From assembly GCA_036850595.1 (NCBI GenBank), contig CM072158.1, positions 21,572,578 to 21,636,577 on the forward strand: DNA of 64,000 nt, given 5' to 3'. Shown here piece by piece: positions 45,115-55,130 of this stretch. Each line of letters starts with the position of its first letter. The first letter of the stretch is position 1. The DNA is from Rhyacichthys aspro (taxonomy: Eukaryota > Chordata > Actinopteri > Gobiiformes > Rhyacichthyidae). The notes under the pieces are model-generated. The model ran no database searches. It was not told the DNA's origin and worked only from the letters and a program-made list of their open reading frames with translations. The position numbers and the translations under genes are program-made.

Positions 45115-45275
45115 AATAAAAGAAAATCACCACACTGTGATTTGACTTGCTCCATCTTAAGTCCAAAAGTACCAGGACTGATCACATATTGTCAGCTGCC
45201 ATTAAAAGTTCATCAGTGACTTTGAGCCATGCAATCTTGGCGCTATGGTCCTTTCTAAAGCCGTACTGGAAATTT
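45115..45275 (-). pseudogene. L2-like LINE reverse transcriptase fragment
   Basis: Minus strand reads FQYGFRKDHSAKIAWLKVTD, ELLMAADNM, stop, SVLVLLDL: the FQSGFR.xHSTETAL..V..D region just before the first catalytic Asp in L2/CR1-type RTs. A single stop interrupts it. The N-terminal side of the same protein appears at 45790-45930, beyond a SINE. Confidence 0.6.
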
Positions 45276-45379
45276 TTAAATGTGTATGTGTGTATGTATG
45301 TACTTTACGACTGGTAAAAGCTGGGTAATTTTTTTTTTCTCAAATCTCAGCTTTGATATGGGTCTGTAATTGTGGTGGA

Positions 45380-45718
45380 TATGAAGATTTAGATGGTAAA
45401 TAGCATGTATTTATTTAGCGCTTTTTGCTTTTTGACCCAGTGCCTTCATTCACACCCATTCACACACACAATGGCCTGGCGTAAACTGATGCAGAGACAG
45501 GCTGCCATACAGAATGGCACCATCGGCCTCTCCAACCACCACCAAACACACTACCACAATCACACACATTCATACACAGGCAGGCAAGGTGGGGGAAGTG
45601 TCGTGCCCAGGGACACAACAACAGTATGAACTTAAGGGAAGTAGGAATTGAATCACCAGCTTTTGGTTATTGTACGCCTTGCTCTACGCCTAGAGCCACT
45701 GCGCCTCTCGGCCAGGAT
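45380..45718 (-). repeat. tRNA-derived SINE inserted in an L2-like LINE
   Basis: On the minus strand the head (from about 45718) reads GCGCAGTGGCTCTAGGCGTA (A-box-like) then GGTGATTCAATTCC (B-box-like); the body has GTGTCCCTGGGCACGACACT and the tail AAAGCGCTAAATAAATACAT and CTATTTACCATC. This is the general form of a widespread fish SINE. Confidence 0.7.
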
Positions 45719-45789
45719 ACTTTGGCAGTGGGCTTACACAAACTTTTTTACAACAATCAGGGATATAGGCCTTGTGATAGACAAAACTG

Positions 45790-45935
45790 ACTAAAAACTT
45801 GGCGTGAAAAGGATATAACAGCTGGTGGTGGATGGTTTGATAGCTGCTCTGATCAGCTTCACCTTTTTGGTAAAATATGATATGAACAGCTCACAGTTAC
45901 CACTGTCTGGGATCCTACTCTGAAAAAAAAAATCC
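45790..45935 (-). pseudogene. L2-like LINE linker fragment
   Basis: SRIPDSGNCELFISYFTKKV then KLIRAAIKPS on the minus strand resembles the endonuclease-RT linker of L2-like LINEs (CELFxxFFxxKVxxIRxxI). With 45115-45275 it brackets the SINE. Confidence 0.5.
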
Positions 45936-46261
45936 TTTGAATTTACTAGATTTTTAAATGTACATCGGTCCAACACAATAAAAATGTGGCAAATGTACAC
46001 AATTTCTTTTTTCCCCCTAACAGAATTATTGCATGTCAAACTAAAATAAAAAAATCATGTTTGATTAACGTGATACTTATCATTTTAAATAATACAATTT
46101 AATATTTTTGGCTACACATGATTTTACTGATAAGCCAATTTATTGTTATGGTGTAAAGTTAGTATGTAAAGTGATTTAATCATGCCAAAGTTACTTAATT
46201 TTTAACTGCAACTCTAAATTCATTAAATTATACTATTCAACTAATTTTAAAGCAATATCTG

Positions 46262-46700
46262 TAGAGTGTGGGGAGAAAATACGACCCAGGAGCGGAAACC
46301 GTTCAGGTTTAGACAATTTATTTCACAGGTGCAGGGGGGTTCACAAACAAAATCCACGAGTGCAAAAAAACAAAGAGAACTGCTGGAGAGTGCTGGGCTG
46401 TGAGGGCAATGGGAGGCACTGGAAAAAACAAAAGGAGAGGCACAGGTTGAGTACAATCACAAGTGATCACTAGAGATTTTTACCAAACGTAGAAAGGGAG
46501 CCAAGCTGATACCACGGAGGTGATCCTTATACTCTGGCGTCGAGGAGTGTCTCTGCTGGCCTTAAGTTGGGAGAATTGATGGTAAAGCAGAAATAGGTGT
46601 GTCCAATTACTCCTCAACGCCGCGGGGGAAGGGTGCCTCAGGGAGAACAAAACCAGTTACCCAAAATCAACACAAACCCGGAAACAGTGTAACCAAAATG
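46262..46700 (-). mobile_element. Possible LTR fragment
   Basis: Minus-strand TGGACACACCTATTTCTGC and neighbouring sequence (GAGTAATTGGACACACC, CCTGAGGCACCC) resemble the LTR of fish gypsy elements. No internal domain or second LTR accompanies it. Tentative. Confidence 0.3.
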
Positions 46701-47567
46701 AAAGCCCAAAAAATGCCAACCACCACAATATCAGATCATCTCTTTAACTTGAGATCTGTTATTTTGCCTTACTTAACACATCTAAACAAACATGCATGTT
46801 CACAATGTTAAAAACACTGAAAAAAAGACATAGTTTAAGATTGAGTTACACATTTTACATCACTTAAAACCATTGAAAAACCTTGTGTAAAACCTCCAAA
46901 ACTTCTATGCAATCTTCTCAAATTGAAATAAGCAAATTAATTATTTAAGAAAAGACCCGATATTTCACTACGCACCATGAACCATACACTGCAGTGGCAG
47001 CTCGCCAAAGACTCAAAATGAACCACAAGCAGATCGCATTGGAATAACATTTGTATGTTACTTTAGCCAAACATTAGCATTTTTTTCCTTTGCAGCAGCC
47101 AAATCGTGGCCAACATCTCAAGAAGCTTAGAGATAAGAGTTTTATCAAAATATGCAAGCAATGCAACTCAATTCAACTGGACTAGTCTATTGTGCTAAAT
47201 GCTAATAAGATTACTTGCTGAATTGGTAACACATTGATTTTACAAAATAAAAACACAAACTGCTCTCTAACAGAACATGAACACCTCAAGCTACAGAAGA
47301 CTAGCATTCTCAAACAATTATGACGTTAAAATAGGTATCACTCATTGGTCTTTGTGTTTCGTCTAGTGCTGCTCAGAGCTGCGTTTGATCAAAATAGTGA
47401 GTAAACCGTAAAACTTGCAATATCCCAACAATAAAACACATATTGTGTGGTTAATTCAATTTAGAGAAATTGTAATTACTGCACCCATTCAGAGTAAGTG
47501 CTTACAGCAGTTTGAACTCAGCTTATTGTTTGATTAAGTCAGTACTTCAAATTTTTCTTGTAGATCA
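46701..47567. other. No gene seen
   Basis: AT-rich sequence with no assignable feature. Confidence 0.4.
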
Positions 47568-47575
47568 GGGGTGTC

Positions 47576-47730
47576 CAAAACTTTTTACGAGGGCCACATT
47601 AGATGAGAGGATTTTATTCTTTAATTAATTAATGCTGTGAGAAACTGCTGCTGGTCTTGCGGCCATAAACAATCATTTTAATCAATGAAGTGCCATGTTT
47701 GCCCCCTGGGCTGGACTTTGGACATGTCTG
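47576..47730. mobile_element. Short hAT MITE, 155 bp
   Basis: Left end CAGGGGTGTCCAAAACT; right end, inverted, CAGACATGTCCAAAGTCC. Flanking 8-mers TTGTAGAT and ATGTAGAA agree at 6 of 8 positions. The ends and interior (GGGCTGGACTTTGGACATG) are those of a common vertebrate hAT MITE. Confidence 0.7.
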
Positions 47731-47760
47731 ATGTAGAAGTACTGCCTGTGGATCATTTTT

Positions 47761-48075
47761 TTATTGGAAAAGTCTGTTTTTTAGAGTAAGTGTTTTGTTT
47801 GAAAGTTTACTTCCATCCAGTTCCATCACAATTTTTTGCAGGACCTCAAAAGTGTAGTGCAGGTTTTCAGGGTAGCTTATGTTCAAGCAATACATTAGTC
47901 CAAAGAGTATTGCAACGGCGAAGGCAACATTATCTAAAGCTTTCAAAACTTTGATGCTTTCAAGGACAACCCCAATGTCTACTTGATCACTTGTCTGTGA
48001 CTTGATGACATAAATTCCAACTGTTGTGTCTTCAATTGCCTCATTGACAGCTTCTTCATGCATGCCATGTAAAAA
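47761..48075 (-). CDS. Last exon of the SAMD3-like pseudogene
   Basis: Starts near 48075 (acceptor uncertain) with EEAVNEAIEDTTVGIYVIKS and continues with VVLESIKVLKALDNVAFAVA, LFGLMYCLNISYP and LKNRLFQ-stop, the usual end of this family. The frame is fully open. Confidence 0.7.
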   Translation of the reverse strand, partial: FLHGMHEEAVNEAIEDTTVGIYVIKSQTSDQVDIGVVLESIKVLKALDNVAFAVAILFGLMYCLNISYPENLHYTFEVLQKIVMELDGSKLSNKTLTLKNRLFQ

Positions 48076-48299
48076 GACAAAAACTATCATAAAGAAACAA
48101 ATCACATGGTAAGTCTGAGGATGCCATATGTAATAAATACAATTTATACTATAACGGCCATGCAGCAAATAAAACCTGGTTCATATATAATGGATGTAAA
48201 CATCTTACAATGGCCACATGTTGCCTAAACTAAATATAAGCTAGTGAGAGTAAATTATATATTAATAAGGGACAAGGAGGGGGGAAACATCAGTTATTG

Positions 48300-49340
48300 A
48301 GTCTTTTTACATCTGTGTTGCCCTAGTTTATTGCTTGGCGTAGTCCTGGTTTATAATGCTGGATAGTGCCTAGAGTTCTGGGATTACCTCCAATTTTAGT
48401 GAAGGTTAGGTCTACCCTGGTTTACTCAGTTTTAGGCTTGAAGGCTATGTTTAGTATTGTTTGATTTTTAAGCTGGTTAAAGTTCAGTAAGCTTGTAGTC
48501 CTTAGTCCTTATTTTGCCACCTCTAGTTTAGTCCAAACTTGTGTCTGTTTAGTGTTTAGTGAAAGGCTATTTAAATTGGTGTAATACCGGGTTTTCTCCT
48601 GGTTTAGGCTTGTTTGTTTAGCTTCTTTACTCTGGGGCCTGGTACTGGTTTTGACTTAAATTTATTAGAATTCGAAGCTATTATGATTATATTCCAGGTC
48701 AATGTTTAAAGGTAAATGGTTGCGTGTTTTAAGCAACTTTGATTAACTTATGAGTGTTTCTATTACGAAGGTAAAATATTAAATGTAGGACTATTTGGGA
48801 AACAGTCTAATGCAGTTCTATTGTACATACCTCATAATCCTGCGTCAGGTTTTCTGTGTCTTCTCCCATGTAGACACAGATGCCTTTAATAATATATTCC
48901 CGACCAGTGTCTACGTTGTCACACTAAAAAGAAATGTTCTTTGTTACAGTCTTCATAAAGCTCAAACTCTAACATAAAGCATTGCTTTTGCTTAAAGTCA
49001 TGTAGATAATAGAGTAGAGAATGACACAAAAAAGATCAGCACATGTAAGGAAAAGACAAAACTTAACTCTGAATAGATTTCACTGATAGTGTACACCACT
49101 GTTATGAAAGTTCTGAGGAGTATTCAAAATAAAACATAATTCATAATAATAAATCAATATGTTGGTTTTAGATGTTTATTTAGGGCATTTGCATGCCCTT
49201 TTCACAATGATTTGCATCAATTTGTGAACTAGCACTCAAACCAGAAATAAAACCAAGCACTAAAGCAGGACTACAGCATTATTCTAAAAATAAAAACTAA
49301 AGCAGGACTGAACCCAAACTGAATGAAGCCCAATGAAGGA
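48300..49340. repeat. Possible foldback element in an intron
   Basis: Degenerate tandem motifs of TAGTCCTGGTTTA type fill 48320-48690; similar motifs occur on the opposite strand at 49250-49330 (TAAAGCAGGACTA). The two arms bracket the 48831-48923 exon. Arms are too diverged to set borders by eye. Confidence 0.4.
48831..48923 (-). CDS. Third exon of the SAMD3-like pseudogene
   Basis: Acceptor TTCTTTTTAG, donor GTATGT. Encodes CDNVDTGREYIIKGICVYMG then EDTENLTQDYE, matching the family's (D)D(V/I)D.GRE.I.KG..VY..ED block. Confidence 0.7.
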
Positions 49341-49498
49341 CTAAACTACTCAATGAGGTATAAAAATAAATACACCAAGACTAAGTCACTAAATAACAAT
49401 ACCATTCAAAATCTAATATTCATAAATTGGTCTTTCCATTTTCTTAAGAATCTAATTGTGAAGAAAATAATTTACAAGCAATACTTACATCAACCAAC

Positions 49499-49643
49499 TG
49501 AGTGTTGATTTCTTGAGCCTCTCACTAAGTTGTCCACCTCTTCTTTTAAACAGCTTCATAAGTTTGTCAGAGAACAGATCCAGCTGAGACAAGAACTTTG
49601 ATTGTAAAGGGACAGTGGTGATTCTTTTGAACTCTGCACTGAT
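49499..49643 (-). CDS. Second exon of the SAMD3-like pseudogene
   Basis: Acceptor CCTCTATAG and donor GTAAGT on the minus strand. Encodes ISAEFKRITTVPLQSKFLSQ and LDLFSDKLMKLFKRRGGQL, a well-conserved block of the family. Confidence 0.7.
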
Positions 49644-49741
49644 CTATAGAGGTATAAGACAAGGAAAACAAAATAGTAAAAATTAGAAGTGAGGCACAAT
49701 CACTGAGTGAGAGTGTAAAAAGATAAACAGATACACCTTAC

Positions 49742-50264
49742 CTCACTGACTTCAAACAAAGCAGGTCATCTTGCCATAAAACTTTCCACCATAGCGTGAA
49801 CGACTTCATGCCTTCAAAGAGCAAAGGTTTTTTCCATCTTTACAAGATCTTTGTTATTCCTTTTTTAACATCCAGTAGAAGACTTCTCTGCATTGCTTCC
49901 AGACTCTCTTCAGTCTCTGACAAGGAGAACGTTGGGCAGAAATTAACCTCTGCTCGTTTAGGCTTTTTGAAGAACTGGACTGATGGGCTTGACTGGAGAC
50001 CTCATGCTCCACAGTGAGGGGTTTTGATAAAGAAAGTACTTTAAGAGTGCCTCTATCTTGAACTTCATCAAGTGGAGTAAGATTGAGGAACTCATTCCCA
50101 AACAATGAATCCATGAACTGAAGTCTAAAATTGTCCTTGAGTCCACACTGGTGTTGCAATTCACCAATGAGGTCATCAATGGTTGCAGGAATTCCACAAT
50201 GGAGAGTCAACCTCTGACAGCTGCCATCAGTCAGGATGACCTTAAGGAAAACAGGAGAGCCCAT
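49742..50264 (-). CDS. First exon(s) of the SAMD3-like family pseudogene
   Basis: Starts MGSPVFLKVILTDG at 50264; about 75 residues in, GTLKVLSLSKP closes the PB1-like domain. From about 49965 the second domain is read in a different frame (KRAEVNFCPTFSLSETEE, LLLDVKKGITKIL, stop, then WKKPLLFEGMKSF). The exon ends at 49742 with donor GTAAGG on the minus strand. Confidence 0.6.
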
Positions 50265-50535
50265 CTTTGAAGCGGTTTACTTTGCACAAAAACATTAGAA
50301 AATATTAATATTATTTATTAATATTTCCATATTTAAAAGTTAGTTTAAAAAATATGAATTATGAATAAATTATAGAAGGAACTATAACATTTATATGTAC
50401 TAATGAATTTGTAATCAGTTTTTTTAAAGATTTCTATCCATTAATTTATGATCCTATTAGTTACATAATGTAACAATAGTTTAGATAGTTTAGATAAACT
50501 ATTCAGTAATAGACTGAAGTTGAAATGCATTACAT

Positions 50536-51053
50536 TTTCATTAAACAGACAGATCCTCCCTGGGAGCTAGCCCACCTTTTATTTCAATATGCCTTTTCAG
50601 AGTCACCATGCGCGCAGATCCAATCTTGTAGTCAACGAGTGGATAATTATCAAGAAGTTCACCAAGTGCCACAAGAGTATAGCTTCTTGTGGGGCTCAGT
50701 TCAAAGGCTCTAAATTGCTCTCAACCACAAAGTTCTTTGACAATGAAGAATGCAAAATGTAAAATGCAAATCTGATCAATTTCAGTAAATTCAGGTAACC
50801 CACATGTTGACCTGTGAGCCACGATCATTCCCTTCCTGTAGGTCATGCCCTTGATTGCCATGACTTGTGCAAGATGAACCTCTGTTGCATGAGGGATTTT
50901 TTGTCTTATCACTTGTGCAATCACTTCTTTGAGTAAGTCTATTGGCAGAGTTGATACAGCTGAAACCTCTAGTTTGGTTTTGATCAGACAGGGAGAGCTG
51001 AGATGGTAAGCAATCATCATCTGATGCTTTGAGGCCAATGAAAGGGGGACATT
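50536..51053 (-). pseudogene. C-terminal part of a related repeated fish protein
   Basis: The minus-strand frame from the gap to 50721 includes LPIDLLKEVIAQVIRQKIPH and AIKGMTYRKGMIVAHRSTCG, then EIDQICILHFAFFIVKEL. After a frame change FELSPTRSYTLVALGELLDN and GSARMVTLKRHIEIKG follow, ending near 50536. This block resembles the C-terminal region seen in other members of the same fish repeat-associated protein group. Its start is lost in the N gap. No function known. Confidence 0.5.
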
Positions 51054-51153
51054 NNNNNNNNNNNNNNNNNNNNNNNNNNNNNNNNNNNNNNNNNNNNNNN
51101 NNNNNNNNNNNNNNNNNNNNNNNNNNNNNNNNNNNNNNNNNNNNNNNNNNNNN
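51054..51153. other. Assembly gap (100 N)
   Basis: Exactly 100 N, the conventional length for a gap of unknown size; distances across it are not reliable. Confidence 0.99.
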
Positions 51154-51188
51154 CATCTCTTTAAATGTTGCCGGAGCAGGAAGAAAAA

Positions 51189-51297
51189 ATGTCAGTCTGT
51201 GCAGGTGTCCACCAGATGGAAGGCCAGGAAGACAGCAGTGATTTAGAGATTGATGTGATAACGGATGATGATGAAACAGCATTTGAACGCTTCAAAG
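51189..51297 (+). CDS. Acidic exon-like ORF next to the gap
   Basis: An ATG at 51189 opens MSVCAGVHQMEGQEDSSD followed by LEIDVITDDDETAFERFK and a GTAAGA donor at 51298. The acidic run and donor make a plausible first coding exon of a plus-strand gene, divergent from the minus-strand unit across the gap. No downstream exon was found and the family is not recognised. Confidence 0.35.
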
Positions 51298-52024
51298 GTA
51301 AGATACAAACATAAAAATAATTCAAACCAAAACTGCAAGCAGTAATAAAAGGCCTTGCACCCTTGCGACAGCGGAAGGACACAGCACCCACTTCTCAATC
51401 TGATAAATGTATGTACCAAGTTGTAAAAAGGTATGCCTGGAAAGTCTTTGATTCGAAATGGCTCTCCTGTTAGTGTTAGTGTTTTGTTAATAATCCCATC
51501 CTAAATTTGTGCACCAAATTACTTGTGGCTTATCAAACACATTTTTGTTTCAAGAGTTTTCATACTACACTTCATACTACTACTATACTTTCATACGTAA
51601 TATGGCCTGCTCTTTACTTTCATGCAATGGCCACACCCAAAAATAAATAAAACAAAATGTTTAATGACTGTTCATTCTACGATGTTGTCCAAATCTGAAG
51701 CCTATCGTATTAAAACCCTAGGTGGAGTTCGTTCAAATACAATGGCAAAATTAAGGAGGGTCTCCTTAATGTTTGTACCAAATTTAATGTTTCTATGACA
51801 AATTGAATGTTTTTCTTCCCACTGACTTTTTACACAAATTTGGCAGCACGGTTCTACATAGGCCGTGGTCACCATTGGCTTTTTGGTCGGCATCTCATAG
51901 CGATGTAGGTACCAAATTTCATTTGTCTAGGACAAATTAATTTTTTGGTCCCATTGTAGGGGCACTAGAGACGATAAGGATGGCCATTTTATTATTGTAT
52001 ATTGTGTTCAGGTCATGAATGTGC
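51298..52024. other. No gene seen
   Basis: Repeat-like sequence around 51700-51960 (repeated TACCAAATTTAATGTTT / TACCAAATTTCATTTGT phrases). No coding match. Confidence 0.4.
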
Positions 52025-52084
52025 ACAAATGCTACATTGGGTCAAACTGGTTATAACAATGTTTGTGAGTTACAGGAGCTTTAA
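52025..52084. mobile_element. Right end of a TTAA-type transposon family
   Basis: ACAATGTTTGTGAGTTACAG then GAGC before TTAA (52081-52084). The same sequence inverted forms the left end at 57045-57100, so both belong to one family. The partner end was not found. Confidence 0.6.
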
Positions 52085-52549
52085 CAATACTCGATTACTC
52101 TGAGGGTGATTTATTGTAATTCCTACTCCTGTGCAGTTGGTGGCGAATGTGTATATCAGGAATTATCTTGTCTTTGTTACCACTGCATTCAGTTGCAGAA
52201 CCTTCTTCTGTAAGTTGGGAACCCCTAGGAACAACTAGTAACCGTGCATTTTGTGAGATCTCTGAGATATAACGTGGTCTTACTGCTCAGGGGCTTATGA
52301 GTAAGGAGCAGGATTTTGAACTTAATTTTTAATTCAGTTGGAAGCCAATGAAGTCAGACTAACAGTGGGTTTAGACAAGCAAAAACCTTTCAAGGAGCTA
52401 TTTGAGTATCCTGCCAGCAGAGAATTGCAATAGTCTAACCTCTTTTAGATAAGATATTCCTAATCAGGGGTGGAGCTAGGGGTGACAACCCCCACCACCA
52501 ATATACCTATCTCTATCTATATACCTATTTTGGCTTTCTCCTTCTTCTT
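52085..52549. other. No gene seen
   Basis: A hAT-like terminus (CAGGGGTGGAGCTAGGGGTG) begins near 52464 but its partner was not found. Confidence 0.4.
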
Positions 52550-52970
52550 CAAGCTTGTTCCTCAACAGCAGGAGCAACCAACCCACTGTTGGTCTTGTTA
52601 CAGGAACACAGCAACTTGGGAGAGTCCTGACGTTCATATCTGGCACAATGCCTCTGGAGTCTGGTTTGATGCTTACGTCTAAGCATGTCTAAGGTGCTTT
52701 GGTCACATAACTAGACAATGTAATCAACAGCAACGTTTCTTTGGGTGGTGTGCTACTTGCTTCTTTTACGAACCGGCTGGGACCAGCAAGCTGGCTCCAG
52801 CACCTCCAGAACTTGTTGACTTGGCACTGTATTTCCCCTAGTCTTTTGTATGGGTAGCTTGTAAAGTCAAACATGCGGAAGTCCCCACTTGGAGATGCAC
52901 GTCCCAGGAGAAGTGTGTTGGGTGTCACATACTGCACAGAGTCTTCATGGTTCTGCACCCTGGCATCTAT
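52550..52970 (-). pseudogene. BEL/Pao integrase C-terminal fragment
   Basis: Minus strand reads VQYVTPNTLLLGRASPSGDF, FTSYPYKRLGEIQCQVNKFW and RCWSQLAGP, the conserved end of the BEL/Pao integrase region; SIKPDSRGIVPDMNVRTLPS follows after a frameshift. Only about 420 bp remain and no LTR was found. Confidence 0.8.
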
Positions 52971-54993
52971 AGAATTTTAGTTGGCAAGGTTGGTGGTGTA
53001 GCAAACATTTTGTAAAGAGAGACAATTAGGCTAAGTGAGAAAGTTAAATTGTTTTGGGCCTAATCTGAATTTGAACATGAGTTCTTAAAGGAGCAATTTG
53101 TAATTTTCAAAAAATCTAAATTCAAATAATTCCACCTTTCAACACCAGAGTGCAGTGTTTGTTGTGCAATTCTCTAACCATCCAGAGAGAAGAGAGTCTC
53201 AAAACCCTCCTTACACCATACACCCCACATGGGTCAGTTTGCTCCGTTACACTCCTTCCAGTTCCAGGGTGCTTCTTGAAAACTCTGTCTGCATCAGAAG
53301 GATATTTGATGTAAAGATACAGCAGGAAATTACATAATGCTTGTTTTGGCACCATGTGTAATATTCAAATTACCTTTTGAAACATTTCTTGAGACTAAAT
53401 TTGAACTAATTTTGCATAGATAGTAGTTGAATATACTGTAAATATGGGATGAGAAAGTCCAGCAGAAGAGTCCACAGGTTCAGGACAGACAGGTGGGGGA
53501 GGGGTGGAGCTGAGTGACACAGCCCTGTTCAATCAGTGCTAATGATCAGAGAAGAGAGCCAGTGCACTTCAGCCTCTGAGACCTGGTCCGTTTACCACAG
53601 TTATAATAGACCTCGGTAACCTAAACTTTATACAGATAATTAGACAACCACCATTTCATCTAAAGCAGACTGCTGCTGTATTTGTAATATTTAGTTTTAA
53701 AGGTGGCCCATAACTTATAAACAAGATGTGAAATACTTTCTTGAGTTATTTATATAAATTCTAATGTAATCTCAGTAAATTGGCCTTATTTTTATTTATT
53801 ATGTGTATTTCCTAAAACATATTTTGTTGACACTTCTTGTCATTATTGTGCATGTTATTCTTTGTTTCCTACATTTACAATCATTTAATATTTTATGAAT
53901 AATAATTGGGTCATTCTTTCACCAACAGTTTTCTAAAAATAATCTCCAATAACTCAATTTTTTGATTGCACAAAATCTTATCATTACTTGATAAAAGTAG
54001 TAACTGAACTGAGACTTTTTACTTGAGACCTATTTATTATAAAACAAAAGACAAACATACAGCTTATGTCTGGTTTGACAAAACTACATCTAAAACCTTT
54101 TGACTAAATGCAATATCTGGGGAAACACATTTGCGTAATATAAATCATCTCACAACAGAAAGTTCAGTTGACTAAAGCAAAAAACTGAAAGTTCAATAGG
54201 ACCACAATAATAACAGTAATAACAGTCAGTGGATTTGTGGTGGTGATGGACAGTGCCTTATGTCAAAGATGAGATGGTCAAAGTTGAGGCTCAGCAGTGA
54301 GGCAGGGGTCGACTGGAGAAATGCTCATGATGAAAGAACATATAACACAGCATTTTTACAAATTTCAAAAGTTTTAGAAAGTATAATTGACACACATTTG
54401 ACGTTACATTTTACTTTTCATTTATTACATTCACCACAATTCACTTTAAGGACACTCCCCCAGAGCAGGGACAACTGAAGTATTACCAGGTCACATAAAT
54501 ATGTGACTCTTGACTGGCTTTAATACTCTGTTCAAATGATGTGGAGAGGTGGAGCACTGAGGAATGGGGTATAATGGGGTGATAAAGGCTGAAAACATTT
54601 ATTTCAACACACACCTGCTTGTACACTCTAAAAAGAAATGTCTTGGCCCAACAAAAAAAATTGACGCAACCCTCTGCAGTAGCCTTTTTGAGTTGTCCCA
54701 AAAGGGCTGTAATTGTCTTAAACCAATTGACACTTTCCTTTTGGGGTAACTGTATTTTTATCTACAGTTGTATGTTTATACAAATAGGTGCACAGGCATA
54801 CAATTTTAAGTTGATTACTTATTAATTTGAGTTGCCTCAGTAGAATTTTAACATTATGTAAACCAATTTTTCATCTGCTACCAACTAAATTTATTTATTA
54901 ATTTGAAAACTTGCAAACCCAATCCATTTTAACACGTTGTGAATCACAAAAATATGAATTTTCAAATACCTGCTATCCCTTCAAATAGACTAC

Positions 54994-54996
<3 letters not shown>
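52971..54996. other. No gene seen
   Basis: 53037-53085 is a fragment of the unidentified repeat family found at 18196. The rest is AT-rich and unassigned; short open frames (53122-53355 minus, 54564-54749 plus) resemble nothing known. Confidence 0.45.
53037..53085. repeat. Unidentified dispersed repeat, fragment
   Basis: GTTAAATTGTTTTGGGCC and GAATTTGAACATGAGTTCTT match 18196-18275, where extra sequence separates the two blocks. Confidence 0.6.
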
Positions 54997-55050
<54 letters not shown>

Positions 55051-55051
55051 C

Positions 55052-55127
<76 letters not shown>
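54997..55127. repeat. (TA)n with (CATA)n core microsatellite
   Basis: About 130 bp of TA dinucleotides with a short CATACATACATACATA core, ending exactly where the R4-like LINE begins. Confidence 0.95.

Positions 55128-55130
<3 letters not shown>

Larger units (their letters stand above)
47761..50264 (-). pseudogene. Fish-expanded multigene-family protein (SAMD3-like group), internally deleted
   Basis: A minus-strand spliced gene from a large fish family of uncharacterised proteins, some annotated as SAMD3-like. The N-terminus (from 50264) reads MGSPVFLKVILTDGSCQRLT and LQFMDSLFGNEFLNLT, a PB1-like start. It runs straight into a downstream domain (AEVNFCPTFSLSETEESLEA near 49930) in another frame, so a large central part is missing. 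Later exons are 49499-49643, 48831-48923 and 47761-48075, with normal splice signals and the family's C-terminal end. The function of the family is not known to me. A frameshift, an internal stop near 49840 and the missing centre suggest a pseudogene. Confidence 0.65.

Noticed and set aside
51029..51282. Frames running through the N gap on both strands
   Set aside because: Their length depends on 100 unknown bases of arbitrary size.
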